A stretch of DNA of 64,000 nt from Variovorax paradoxus (GTDB taxonomy: Bacteria; Pseudomonadota; Gammaproteobacteria; Burkholderiales; Burkholderiaceae_C). Positions within the stretch are counted from its first letter, which is position 1, and each line of letters opens with the position of its first letter. The notes under the pieces were generated by a model. That model was not told the origin of the DNA. It did no database searches and was given only the letters and a program-made list of their open reading frames with translations. Shown here one piece after another: positions 41,298 through 49,566 of this stretch. Where the stretch lies: positions 25,577-89,576 of the forward strand of contig NZ_JAGGNV010000043.1 of NCBI RefSeq assembly GCF_018614955.1. Reading direction: 5' to 3'. The position numbers and the translations under genes are program-made.

Positions 41298-43262
41298 CTA
41301 GAAAAAAATCATCGCGGCAAAGAGCTGCCGCTCCTTCGGTGCATTGAACAGGCCGCGCACGCGCAGATCGGCCAGCGCCGGATCGACGCCCGCGCCGAAC
41401 AGGCGCGGCGCGCTGTGCGGCACGGCCGGCGTCGCCAGCACGAAGAGGCGCGCACCCGCGCTGTGCAGCCAGGGCAGCTCGAAGTGCTTGGCCGCCGGCT
41501 GCTCGCGCGTGCCGCGTTCGAAACGGTTGCTTGCGCCGGCGGCATCGGGGTACACCGGCCGCAGGCCGCCTTCCGCGTCGATGCCGACGATCACCATGTC
41601 GAGCGAAGTCCCGCCGGTGTTGCGCACGTGGAGCACGAGGCGCTCGCCCGCGAGCAGCGGGTTCGGCGTGGTGCTGCGCGCGAGGGGCTCGCTGCGCAGC
41701 ATGCGGTCGGCGCGCCAGGTTTCCAGCGCGGCCTCGAAGCCGTCGAGGCGCGCGCCGCCGGCCAGCCGGTTCAGTTCGCCGAGCCACTTGAGACGCGCGA
41801 AGCCCTGCAGGCGCTCGCGCAAGGCCGCGGGGTCGGCCGCGACCCCGCTCGTGCCCGAACCGAGCGCGGGCGAGAGCGGCTCCAGCCGATGGCCCGCGGC
41901 GCCAAGGTCGGTCCAGCGCAGATCGGCTTCGCTCGCGTCCTCGCCCGCGCTTGCCATGCGGATGGAGGCGGGGTAGTCGAGGCTCAGTCCCGCGGGCAAG
42001 GACTTGCCGGCGCGCACGCGCAACGCGAACGCGGCCGGCTCGGCCAGCGGGGTCACGCTCCACAGCGCGCTGCCCGGCACATCGCGCAGCGCGGCCGGCA
42101 CCGGCAGCTGCGCGCTGCCGAGTTCGAGCTGCGCGAGCGTGGCGGGGGCGCTGCGCCGGGTGCCGTCTTCCAGGCTCGCGAGCACGCGCAGTTCCTGCCG
42201 CGGCACCAGCCCGTCGAGCTGGCCGGCCTGGATCGCGAGGCTCGCGCCGCTGCGCTGCGCACGCCACGTCGGACGCGTGGCCAGGGGCTGCGCACTGTTG
42301 GCGAACAGCGGCGCATCGAGGTTGCCTTCGGCCACCGGCGACGGCAGCTCGCGTTGCGGAAAACGCGCCTCGAGCTCGGCGATCACCGGCGGGTAGAGCG
42401 CGAGCACGCCGTCGAAGAGTTCGCGCCAGGTCGCGGGTCGGCGCTGCAGCGCCTCCGCCACGGCCCAGGTCAGGAGACCCTGGGGCTGCGCGTCGCGGCT
42501 CTTGCGAGGCAGCCGCAGCTCGGGCGTGACCTGGTGGCTCTCGGAGGCGAAGAAGGCCACGTAGCGCGCCCGCGGCACGGCCGGCGCCGCGGGCGCGGGG
42601 GGCATGGCGGCGCCGGCAACGCCCTGCGCCAGCAAGTCGGCGCGGATGCCGCGAAAGCGCACCTCGTCGTCCGGCGGACCTACGACAAGCTCGGCGCTCG
42701 CGGGCGCGCGGCCGCGCGTCATCGAGGCGGCCGAGCAGGTGTCGAACACCGACCAGACGAACACGTTGCGCGCCAGGAAGGCCCGCACCCAGCCGTCGAC
42801 ATCCACGTCGCGCAGGCCGCCCGGCAAGGCGCCGCTGCCGCCCACCGCGCCGCGCACATCGCGCGCGAGGAAGTTCTCGGCCAGGCCATCCGGTTCCTGG
42901 TAGCGCTTGCTCGCATCGCGCCAGCGCGTGCCGTGGCCCGAGAAATACAGCAGCACGAAGTCGCCGCTTTGCGACTGTTCGAGCAGCCGGGCCAGCGCCT
43001 CGTGGATGCGCTGCGCCTCGGGCAGCGCGGCGCCGCTCACACCGTCGGCCAGCACCGCGATGTCGGCGGCCGCAAAGCCCTGCTCGAGCAGGGCCTGGCG
43101 CATCAGCATCACGTCGTTGCGCGGCGCCTGCAGCCACAGCGACGCAGGCTGGTAGACCAGCTCCGACACGCCCACCAGCAAGGCGCGCTGCGCCGCACTC
43201 GCGCAGGCGCCAGCGGCCAGCATGGCCAGCAGCAGCACGATGCGCAGGCGGCGCCCGGTCAT
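41298..43262 (-). CDS. Caspase-family (C14-like) protease of the T6SS array
   Basis: 654-residue protein with an N-terminal signal-like sequence (RIVLLLAMLAAGACAS) and a caspase domain. The catalytic dyad is H110 in YFSGHGTR and C176 in FDTCSAAS. The C-terminal ~150 residues include LLAGERLVLHVRNTGGTSLDMVIVGIDAEGGLRPVYPD, resembling the DUF4384-like surface domain also found in PpkA here. A start at 43262 (ATGA overlap with the upstream gene) is preferred over one at 43289. It is probably exported to the periplasm. Substrate unknown. Confidence 0.82.
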   Translation of the reverse strand: MTGRRLRIVLLLAMLAAGACASAAQRALLVGVSELVYQPASLWLQAPRNDVMLMRQALLEQGFAAADIAVLADGVSGAALPEAQRIHEALARLLEQSQSGDFVLLYFSGHGTRWRDASKRYQEPDGLAENFLARDVRGAVGGSGALPGGLRDVDVDGWVRAFLARNVFVWSVFDTCSAASMTRGRAPASAELVVGPPDDEVRFRGIRADLLAQGVAGAAMPPAPAAPAVPRARYVAFFASESHQVTPELRLPRKSRDAQPQGLLTWAVAEALQRRPATWRELFDGVLALYPPVIAELEARFPQRELPSPVAEGNLDAPLFANSAQPLATRPTWRAQRSGASLAIQAGQLDGLVPRQELRVLASLEDGTRRSAPATLAQLELGSAQLPVPAALRDVPGSALWSVTPLAEPAAFALRVRAGKSLPAGLSLDYPASIRMASAGEDASEADLRWTDLGAAGHRLEPLSPALGSGTSGVAADPAALRERLQGFARLKWLGELNRLAGGARLDGFEAALETWRADRMLRSEPLARSTTPNPLLAGERLVLHVRNTGGTSLDMVIVGIDAEGGLRPVYPDAAGASNRFERGTREQPAAKHFELPWLHSAGARLFVLATPAVPHSAPRLFGAGVDPALADLRVRGLFNAPKERQLFAAMIFF

Positions 43263-44377
43263 GGTGGCCTCCCCGGTTCGACCAGCCATGGCGGCCCCAC
43301 CGATTCGACCAGCGGCGAGCCGGCCAGCATGGCGCGGCCCTGCGCAGCGTCGGCCACGAAGCGCAGGCGCCAGCGGCCGTCGGCCTCCGGTCCGCCCACC
43401 AGCTCGGCGCCGGCCGAGCGCAGCAGCGCGTTCGCATCATCCATGCCGACGCCGGCCTTCCAGCGCAGGCTCAGGTCGGCCGGCGCGGCGGAAGTGACGG
43501 GGCCCTGAACTGAACGGAACCTGACCTGGTCGTCTTCGCCGCCCGATCGCATCAGGGCCGCGTTCTGCACCACGACCACCAGCGCCAGCAGCGCCAGCGC
43601 GGGGCGCACCACGCGGTCGGCGTCGAACCAGGCCTTCACGCGCGGCCACCAGCCCCCTCCTGCCGGCGCCGCGACGGCAAGGCTGCCGGGCTTCGGCGTG
43701 GCCTGCAGCGGCGTGGCGAGACGCGCGGCGGCTTCGAGGTAGAGGCTCTGGTAGTCGGCGCGCGGATCGCCTACGCCCAGCGGCGTGCCCGAGAGCACGG
43801 AGAACACGCCGCCGGCCGTGCGCAGCGCGATGCGGCCGGGCTCGGGCTCGATGGCCAGCGGCTGCTGCACGGCCCATTCGTCGTGCACCGCGCGGATCGC
43901 GGCCAGCCGCGTGGCCGAGACCTCGCCGAGCACGCGGGCGCAGAGCTGCGGCGTCTGTTCGAGCGTGAGCACGTTCCAGGTCTGGATCAGCCCGAACATG
44001 GGCTCGAAGGGTTCGTCGCCGGGTTCGAGCAGCACGTCGTAGGCGCTGGCCCAGTCGGCTTCGCCGGCGGCCATCCAGCCGCGCCATAGCGTGTCGTGCA
44101 GGCACTTGTCGAGCAGCACGCCGAGCAGCCGGCCTTCGTGCAGCACGCTCACCAGGCGGCCCGGCGCCCAGCGGGCCGGAAAGGCGCGCTGCGCCACGGC
44201 CTCGCGGCGGCGGGCCAGCTCGGTCAAGGGCAGGAGCAGGGTCTGGTCGGACTGGCGCGCCGAGATCGCGGCCGGCTCGGCCAGCGTGGCAGCGCCCTCG
44301 CCCGCAGCGGCGAGATCGCCACCGCGCCCGAGGGTGCCGCGGATGAGGCTGAGCGGGGGCCAGAGGTCGATGGGCAT
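43259..44377 (-). CDS. Membrane protein, candidate anti-sigma partner
   Basis: 372-residue protein. A cytoplasmic N-terminal region of ~270 residues is followed by one membrane segment near residue 280 (RPALALLALVVVVQNAALM). The periplasmic tail reads LRWKAGVGMDDANALLRSAGAELVGGPEADGRWRLRF, similar to the small folded tails of some anti-sigma factors. It is encoded between the sigma-like factor (21 bp upstream) and the caspase-like protease (ATGA overlap). This resembles a sigma/anti-sigma operon, but no zinc-finger anti-sigma motif is visible, so the role is inferred. Confidence 0.5.
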   Translation of the reverse strand: MPIDLWPPLSLIRGTLGRGGDLAAAGEGAATLAEPAAISARQSDQTLLLPLTELARRREAVAQRAFPARWAPGRLVSVLHEGRLLGVLLDKCLHDTLWRGWMAAGEADWASAYDVLLEPGDEPFEPMFGLIQTWNVLTLEQTPQLCARVLGEVSATRLAAIRAVHDEWAVQQPLAIEPEPGRIALRTAGGVFSVLSGTPLGVGDPRADYQSLYLEAAARLATPLQATPKPGSLAVAAPAGGGWWPRVKAWFDADRVVRPALALLALVVVVQNAALMRSGGEDDQVRFRSVQGPVTSAAPADLSLRWKAGVGMDDANALLRSAGAELVGGPEADGRWRLRFVADAAQGRAMLAGSPLVESVGPPWLVEPGRPP

Positions 44378-44398
44378 GGTGCTTGGTGTCCTATGTCT

Positions 44399-45163
44399 TC
44401 AGGCATAAGACGCTTCAACGCCCAGGATTTTGAAAACCTGCAGGATCGCGCCCATGTTGCCGGCCTCGATGGCGATGCCGAGGGTCTGCGAGATCCACTG
44501 GCCCAGCGTGGTGCGCGCATAGTCGGCCGGCAGGCCTTCGCGCTTGTGCACGAGGCCGAGCCGGCCGGCGCGGTAGTGGTAGGAGGCGATGGCATGGCGC
44601 GAGGCCACGCCCGACAGGCCGCCCGCCGCCTCGCGGCCGAAGCCTTGGCACAAGAGGATGCGCTCGGGCTCGGGCAGCCCTGCGATGAAGGCGCGCGCCG
44701 CGGCGTGCACCGAAGGCGCGCTGAGGCCGTGCTCGGCCAGCTCGTCCTGCGCGTTGTCGGCCGCGCCGACGTGGGCCTCGAGCTGGCTCTCGGTGATCTG
44801 GTCGCCGATCGAGAGCTTGCGGCGGAACGCGCTCGCGCGCGTGCAGTCGATCAGGTAGCGCCGGAAGTAGGCGCACAGCGCGAAGGCGCTCGAGGGCGCA
44901 CTGTGGCTCGCGGCCTCGCTGCGCGCGGCATCGTCCGCTTCGTCCGGATCGGCGTCGAGCCGCAGCACCTTGACGTAGATGAACTGGGCCACCAGTTCCT
45001 GCCGGCCTTCGCCGAGCACGCGCAGCTCGGGCGGGTTGCAGCTGCGCAGCGCGTCGCCGACCATGCGGTACATCTCGCCCATCTCGTCGGAGGACAGCGT
45101 CTGCCTGCGCCGCCAGAGGCGGACGAGTTCGACGCTTTGTTCCGACGAGAGGGTTTCCTGCAT
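44399..45163 (-). CDS. Sigma-70-like (ECF-type) factor candidate
   Basis: 254-residue protein. LRVLGEGRQELVAQFIYVKVLRLD and FALCAYFRRYLIDCTRASAFRRKL read like sigma region 2. FIAGLPEPERILLCQGFGREAAGGLSGVASRHAIASYHYRAGRLGLV reads like region 4 with its HTH. The match to sigma factors is by pattern only and is weaker than for typical ECF proteins. It is encoded 12 bp after the small lipoprotein and is followed by a membrane protein and a caspase-like protease. Confidence 0.55.
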   Translation of the reverse strand: MQETLSSEQSVELVRLWRRRQTLSSDEMGEMYRMVGDALRSCNPPELRVLGEGRQELVAQFIYVKVLRLDADPDEADDAARSEAASHSAPSSAFALCAYFRRYLIDCTRASAFRRKLSIGDQITESQLEAHVGAADNAQDELAEHGLSAPSVHAAARAFIAGLPEPERILLCQGFGREAAGGLSGVASRHAIASYHYRAGRLGLVHKREGLPADYARTTLGQWISQTLGIAIEAGNMGAILQVFKILGVEASYA

Positions 45164-45175
45164 GGTGTGTTTCGA

Positions 45176-45298
45176 CTAAGGCAGGTTTGCGCTTTGGGCC
45201 GTCCGCACGGGATGCGGTGCGGGTGGTCGATGCGTGCATGCGCCTAGGAGGCCCAGCGCCCCCACCGCCGCGCCCATCAGCCTTGCTTTCCTAGTCAT
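45176..45298 (-). CDS. 40-residue small lipoprotein
   Basis: ORF of 40 codons whose ATG (45298-45296) is offset from the mltA TAG stop (45293-45291) by only 2 bases, so translation is probably coupled. The sequence is a complete lipoprotein signal, MTRKARLMGAAVGALGLLGAC, with a lipobox LGAC. The mature part would be only ~20 Pro-rich residues. Tiny lipoproteins of this kind (entericidin-like or spacer lipoproteins) exist, but none is named here. It could be an outer-membrane anchor peptide of the T6SS. Confidence 0.55.
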   Translation of the reverse strand: MTRKARLMGAAVGALGLLGACTHRPPAPHPVRTAQSANLP

Positions 45299-46928
45299 CG
45301 ACGCACGCGCCTTCTTCAGGCACAAGGCATTGCGGCAAGTCAGCACCGACCGCCGCCCCACGCGTGCGGATGGTCGAGGTCGCGGCCGCCGCAACCGCCA
45401 GCCCGCGCGGCAGCAGGATCCAGAGCTGGCCCCGCTCCTTCATGCGCCGGGCCTGGGTCGCGGCCTGCTGGCCGTTGCCGAAGAAATAGTCGGCCCGCAC
45501 TGCGCCGCGGATCGCACCGCCGGTGTCCTGCGCGATGGTGAGCCGCTGCATCGGCGTGCCGGTGCCCGGCGCACGCGTGGAGACGAATACCGGGTAGCCC
45601 AGCGGCGTGCTGCGCGGATCGACGGCGATCGAGCGGCCGGCCGACAGCGGCACGCCGAAGGCACCGACCGGCCCGCCGCCGGTGCTCGGCGACTCCTTGA
45701 AGAACACATAGCTCGGGTCCTTGATGCCGGTGCCGATCACCGGCCCGGCCACGCGCCGCCCCGGCACCACGACCGCGCCGCTGTTGACCGGACGCGCGAG
45801 CGTGAAGCCGCGCGTGCGGATCACCGAGGTGTCGTTGCCGTCCTCCTCGTCGTCGCCGTCGTCGAGCTCGAGCTCGATCGCGCCGCCGCGCACCTTGACC
45901 GGACTGCGCGCCTTGCCCGACGAGGTCTGCGCCAGCGTCGGCCGGAAGGGCTGGCCGTTCTGCTCGGCATAGGCGACGCGGATCACATCGCCGTTGGGCA
46001 GGCGGATGCGGCCCGAGCCCTGGATCTGCATCTCGTAGAGCGCGGTGGCGCTGTTCACGAAGGCCAGCACGCGGGCGTTGGGCGCGCCCTTGGTCTCGAT
46101 CTCCTCGCGCGTGTAGTAAGGCAAGAGGCGCTTGCCCTCGATGCGCAGGCGCACCTTGCGATCCAGCGTGTCGCGCGTGATGGCCGAGAGGTCGAGCGCA
46201 TAGAGGCCGGGCGCCCCCATGTCGCGCGTGCTGAGCCCGCTCTGCACCACCACGTTGCGGCCTTCGACGCGCGCCGCCACCGTGCCGCTGCCGGCCGGCA
46301 GTTTGCGCGAATCGGCGAACAGCATGTCTTCGGGCTGGCCGTACACCGGGTAGATGAAGGGCGGCGCGTACTGCCGGCTGCCGGTGATCTCGGGCTCGAA
46401 ATAGCCGGTGACCACGCCGTCGGGCCGGCGGTCGTCGTCGCGGATCTGGTAGGCCGAGAACTCGCGCTCGAAGAAGCCGCGGATGGCCGGGTTGCTCTTG
46501 TCGTCGACGGCGCGCGCGCGCTCGCAGACCTGCCGCCACTCGGTGCCGCGGCCGGTCAGCACCTTGCAGCTGCCGAGAAAGGCGGGCCAGCTCTCGGCGA
46601 AATCGTCGCGGCCCCAACCCGGCACCGCGTCGAAGCCGACCGAGGTGTAGGTCGCGAGCTGGGTCGAGAAGGTGCGCGACTGGCCGGCCACGCTGGCGCC
46701 GGCAGCAGCGGGGCGCGGGGCCGAGGCCGGCGCGGATGCGGCCGGTGCCGGCGCGGGTGCCGCAGGCGCGACGACCGAAGCGCTGGCCGAGGCCGGCGCC
46801 GGCGCCGCTGTGGAACTGGTGGCGCCCGGTCCCGGCATCGTGCCGCAGGCCGCGAGCGCGGCCATGGCGACGGCGGCGGCACCCCAGCGGGCGGGTGAAG
46901 CGAAGATCGGCGAAGAGAGTTTGTTCAT
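45291..46928 (-). CDS. mltA: Membrane-bound lytic murein transglycosylase A-like lipoprotein
   Basis: 545-residue lipoprotein. Lipobox LAAC ends at C28, followed by a ~45-residue Ala/Pro linker. The MltA domain is recognisable (VTGYFEPEITGSRQYAPPFIYPVYG, GMDMGAPGLYAL-like). The 3D domain at the C-terminus carries the catalytic Asp region (SIAVDPRSTPLGYPVFV...LTIAQDTGGAIRGAVRADYFFGNG). It cleaves the glycan strands of peptidoglycan. Being inside the T6SS array, between ppkA and the small lipoprotein, it may open the wall for the secretion complex, as MltE does elsewhere. A housekeeping role cannot be excluded. Confidence 0.9.
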   Translation of the reverse strand: MNKLSSPIFASPARWGAAAVAMAALAACGTMPGPGATSSTAAPAPASASASVVAPAAPAPAPAASAPASAPRPAAAGASVAGQSRTFSTQLATYTSVGFDAVPGWGRDDFAESWPAFLGSCKVLTGRGTEWRQVCERARAVDDKSNPAIRGFFEREFSAYQIRDDDRRPDGVVTGYFEPEITGSRQYAPPFIYPVYGQPEDMLFADSRKLPAGSGTVAARVEGRNVVVQSGLSTRDMGAPGLYALDLSAITRDTLDRKVRLRIEGKRLLPYYTREEIETKGAPNARVLAFVNSATALYEMQIQGSGRIRLPNGDVIRVAYAEQNGQPFRPTLAQTSSGKARSPVKVRGGAIELELDDGDDEEDGNDTSVIRTRGFTLARPVNSGAVVVPGRRVAGPVIGTGIKDPSYVFFKESPSTGGGPVGAFGVPLSAGRSIAVDPRSTPLGYPVFVSTRAPGTGTPMQRLTIAQDTGGAIRGAVRADYFFGNGQQAATQARRMKERGQLWILLPRGLAVAAAATSTIRTRGAAVGADLPQCLVPEEGACVDD

Positions 46929-46982
46929 GAAGAACTCCTGGTCTGGGGGGCGAGGCCTGGCAGGCCGCTGCCCCACAGACGA

Positions 46983-48860
46983 TTACTTCTCGGTGATTCT
47001 GAAAAACGCCGTGCCATAGACGTCGTTGCACGGTGTGTTGGGCGCGCACACCGGCTTGCCGGCGAGCGGCGGCGGCCCGCTGCCGCGCGCGGCCTCGAGC
47101 GCCGCCAGCACGGGCAGCGGGAACTGCGGGAACACGCCGTCGTTCTGGATGCCCGAGGCGCTGAAGTCGCGCTCGTGCTCGCTGACCAGCACCGCGAACT
47201 GGTTGATGCCGGCCGGCCCGCCGGCGTCCATCGGCCACGAGGCGCGCGGCAGCGAGAGCGAGGCGCCGGCGGCGATCTTGTTGTACTTGTCGAGCAGGTT
47301 CGGGAACAGCAGGAACAGCTCGCCGCCGCTGGACAGCAGGTAGACGTAGACGAAGCCTTCGCGCTTGCTGCGCACTTCGAAACCGAGCCTGTCCTTGCCG
47401 ACCGCGACCTCGGCCTTGCGCGGACTCGCCGCCACCTCGAAGCCCGGCGCGGCGCCCTCGGCCAGCGAGTGCAGCGACTCGGCCGGCGTGCGCGGCTTGG
47501 CTGGAGGCGGCGGGGGCGGCGGCGGTGGAGGGGCCGGTGCCTGGGCCACTTCGGTGGGTGGCGGGGGAGCGGTGCTGACGGGTGTGGTGTCACCGGACTG
47601 ACCCTGGAACCACCACCATCCGCCCGCGGCGGCAAGGACCGCCACCGAAGCGACGGCAGCGATGGCCGCGCCCTTGCCCTTGGGAGCAGGCGCGGGTGCG
47701 GGCACCGCAGGACTTGCGCCGGCAGCACGCCCACCTGCCGCAGCGGACGAAGGCGCCGGCGGGCGGATCACCGTCCGGTCGCCATCCAGGCCCAGCGCTG
47801 CGCGCAACTCCTCCATCGACTGCGGCCGCGATTCGGGCCGCACGCCCAGGCCGGCATCGATGGCCGCGAGCAGCCCGGGGCTGTAGCGCTGCAGCAGCGC
47901 CTCGTTGCCCGCCAGCGGCACGTAGCTGTCGGCCAGGAGGCGCGCGACCGAGGGCGGCGGCGCGCGGCCGCTGACGGCCACGTGCATCACGGCCGCGAGC
48001 GCATAGACATCGGTCCACGCGCCCTGCGACATGTCGGGCATCTCGGCGTACTGCTCGATCGGCGCGTAGCCGGGCTTGAGGATCACGGTGATGGCCTGCG
48101 TCTTGTCGGTGATCACGCGCCGCGCGGCACCGAAGTCCAGCACCACGGGACGGCCCGAGCCTTCGAGCAGGATGATGTTGTCGGGCGCGATGTCGCGGTG
48201 GTAGCAGTGAGCGTGGTGCATCACCGCGAGCGCCTGCGTCACGCCGTCCATGATGCGCATCAGCCAGGCTTCGTCGACGCCCCCCGGCATGCCAGCCAGT
48301 GCCTGCCGCAGCGTGTCGCCGCGGTAGAAAGGCATCACCATGTAGGTGGTGCCGCGCTCCTGCCAGAAACGATAGACCTTGAGCAGCGAGGGATGGTCGA
48401 ACTGGGCCAGGAGGCGCGCCTCGTTGATGAAGCTGCGCATGCCGAGCTCGAAGGTCTCGCGGTGCCGCTCCGACAGCGGCGCGACCGTGCCGTCCAGCTG
48501 GCGCGTCGAGAGCGAGGTCGGCAGGTACTCCTTGATCGCGACCACGCGTTCGAGCGTCGGGTCCCACGCCTCGTAGACCACGCCGAAGCCGCCCTGCCCG
48601 ACGATGCGCGTGACCTCGAACTCGGCCAGCCGGCTGCCCACCGGCAGCAGCCCGGCCTCGGCGTTGCTCGGCGCCTTCTCGGCGCGCGTGATGCCGGCGA
48701 CGGTGGGCATCTCGCTCGCCGGCAGCGCGGCGCCGCCGGAGATGACCGTCGCGCCTTCGTCCGGCGTGGGCGCAGGCGCGGGCCGGCCGGTGACGACCTG
48801 CGTGCGGTCGTCGCCCTCTTGCGGCGGCGTGCCTGGCGGCCGATCGTCGTCGGGGGTCAT
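46983..48860 (-). CDS. ppkA: T6SS Ser/Thr protein kinase PpkA
   Basis: 625-residue transmembrane kinase. The kinase domain shows the Gly loop GQGGFGVVYEA, Lys in VAIKEYL, catalytic HRDIAPDNII and LDFGAAR in place of DFG. A single membrane segment (AAIAAVASVAVLAAAGGWWWF) divides it from a Pro-rich linker and a periplasmic DUF4384-like domain (REGFVYVYLLSSGGELFLLFPN). The ATG at 48860 is supported by GGAGGTTGC. In HSI-1, PpkA phosphorylates Fha to trigger assembly. TagF and PppA, the opposing factors, are also present. Confidence 0.92.
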   Translation of the reverse strand: MTPDDDRPPGTPPQEGDDRTQVVTGRPAPAPTPDEGATVISGGAALPASEMPTVAGITRAEKAPSNAEAGLLPVGSRLAEFEVTRIVGQGGFGVVYEAWDPTLERVVAIKEYLPTSLSTRQLDGTVAPLSERHRETFELGMRSFINEARLLAQFDHPSLLKVYRFWQERGTTYMVMPFYRGDTLRQALAGMPGGVDEAWLMRIMDGVTQALAVMHHAHCYHRDIAPDNIILLEGSGRPVVLDFGAARRVITDKTQAITVILKPGYAPIEQYAEMPDMSQGAWTDVYALAAVMHVAVSGRAPPPSVARLLADSYVPLAGNEALLQRYSPGLLAAIDAGLGVRPESRPQSMEELRAALGLDGDRTVIRPPAPSSAAAGGRAAGASPAVPAPAPAPKGKGAAIAAVASVAVLAAAGGWWWFQGQSGDTTPVSTAPPPPTEVAQAPAPPPPPPPPPPAKPRTPAESLHSLAEGAAPGFEVAASPRKAEVAVGKDRLGFEVRSKREGFVYVYLLSSGGELFLLFPNLLDKYNKIAAGASLSLPRASWPMDAGGPAGINQFAVLVSEHERDFSASGIQNDGVFPQFPLPVLAALEAARGSGPPPLAGKPVCAPNTPCNDVYGTAFFRITEK

Positions 48861-48915
48861 TAGGCAACCTCCGCGCTGCGCGCTGCGGTATTCGCCTTGG
48901 GAGCGGCCCGGCGGC

Positions 48916-49566
48916 TCACGATGCCTCCCCTTCCTGCGCCACGGCATCGGGCCCGAAGCCGAACAGCGCATCGAACTGGTCGTCCTGCGGCAGGCCCTTG
49001 CTGGTCATGCCGGGGCCTCTTTCGGCCACCGGATCGGTGAACCACAGCGAGTGGCGCGCCACCGGCAGCACCAGCGACGGCCCGTCGCCCTCGCTGGCCT
49101 CGGCCGAATAGCCTGCGAACAATTCCTGCAGGCGCGCATCGAAGCGCAGCGCATCGAGATCGTGCTCCAGCCCTTCGAGCGCGGCCTGCGATGCCAGCGT
49201 CCACCAGTGCCGCGTGCGCGCCAGCACCGCGCCCTGCAGCTCGGGTCGGGAGGACACCAGCTCGGCCGCGATCGTGAAGGGAAAGTAGCGCCCCACGCCG
49301 TCGACCGAGGGCATCATCACGCCGAGCCAGCCGCCGGCGCCGATCACGCCCTCGCCGAGCACGAAGCACCACAGCGGCGCCTGCAGATAGCGATCGGTCC
49401 AGTCTTCATGCCGCAGGCGCTGGCGCGCCAGCCCTTGCTGCAGCCAGCGGTCCCACTCGCTGCGAAAGGTCTCGGGCAAGCGGCGGTTCGCAAAGTCGCC
49501 CATGCCGGGCAGCTTGCCGAACCAGCCCGGCGCCATGTTCGAAGCGGCATCCTGTTGCGAAGTCAC
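48916..49566 (-). CDS. tagF: T6SS post-translational regulator TagF
   Basis: 216-residue protein of the TagF/DUF2094 family. It begins APGWFGKLPGMGDFANRRLPETF after a short lead and contains WDRWLQQGLA, DRYLQAPLWCFVLGEGVIG and GVMMPSVDGVGRYFPF. TagF blocks the Fha-dependent activation in other systems. The start is probably GTG at 49566, overlapping the tssM stop as GTGA and preceded by GGAGGG; an ATG at 49581 or 49536 are alternatives. It is encoded 55 bp before ppkA. Confidence 0.88.
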   Translation of the reverse strand: MTSQQDAASNMAPGWFGKLPGMGDFANRRLPETFRSEWDRWLQQGLARQRLRHEDWTDRYLQAPLWCFVLGEGVIGAGGWLGVMMPSVDGVGRYFPFTIAAELVSSRPELQGAVLARTRHWWTLASQAALEGLEHDLDALRFDARLQELFAGYSAEASEGDGPSLVLPVARHSLWFTDPVAERGPGMTSKGLPQDDQFDALFGFGPDAVAQEGEAS

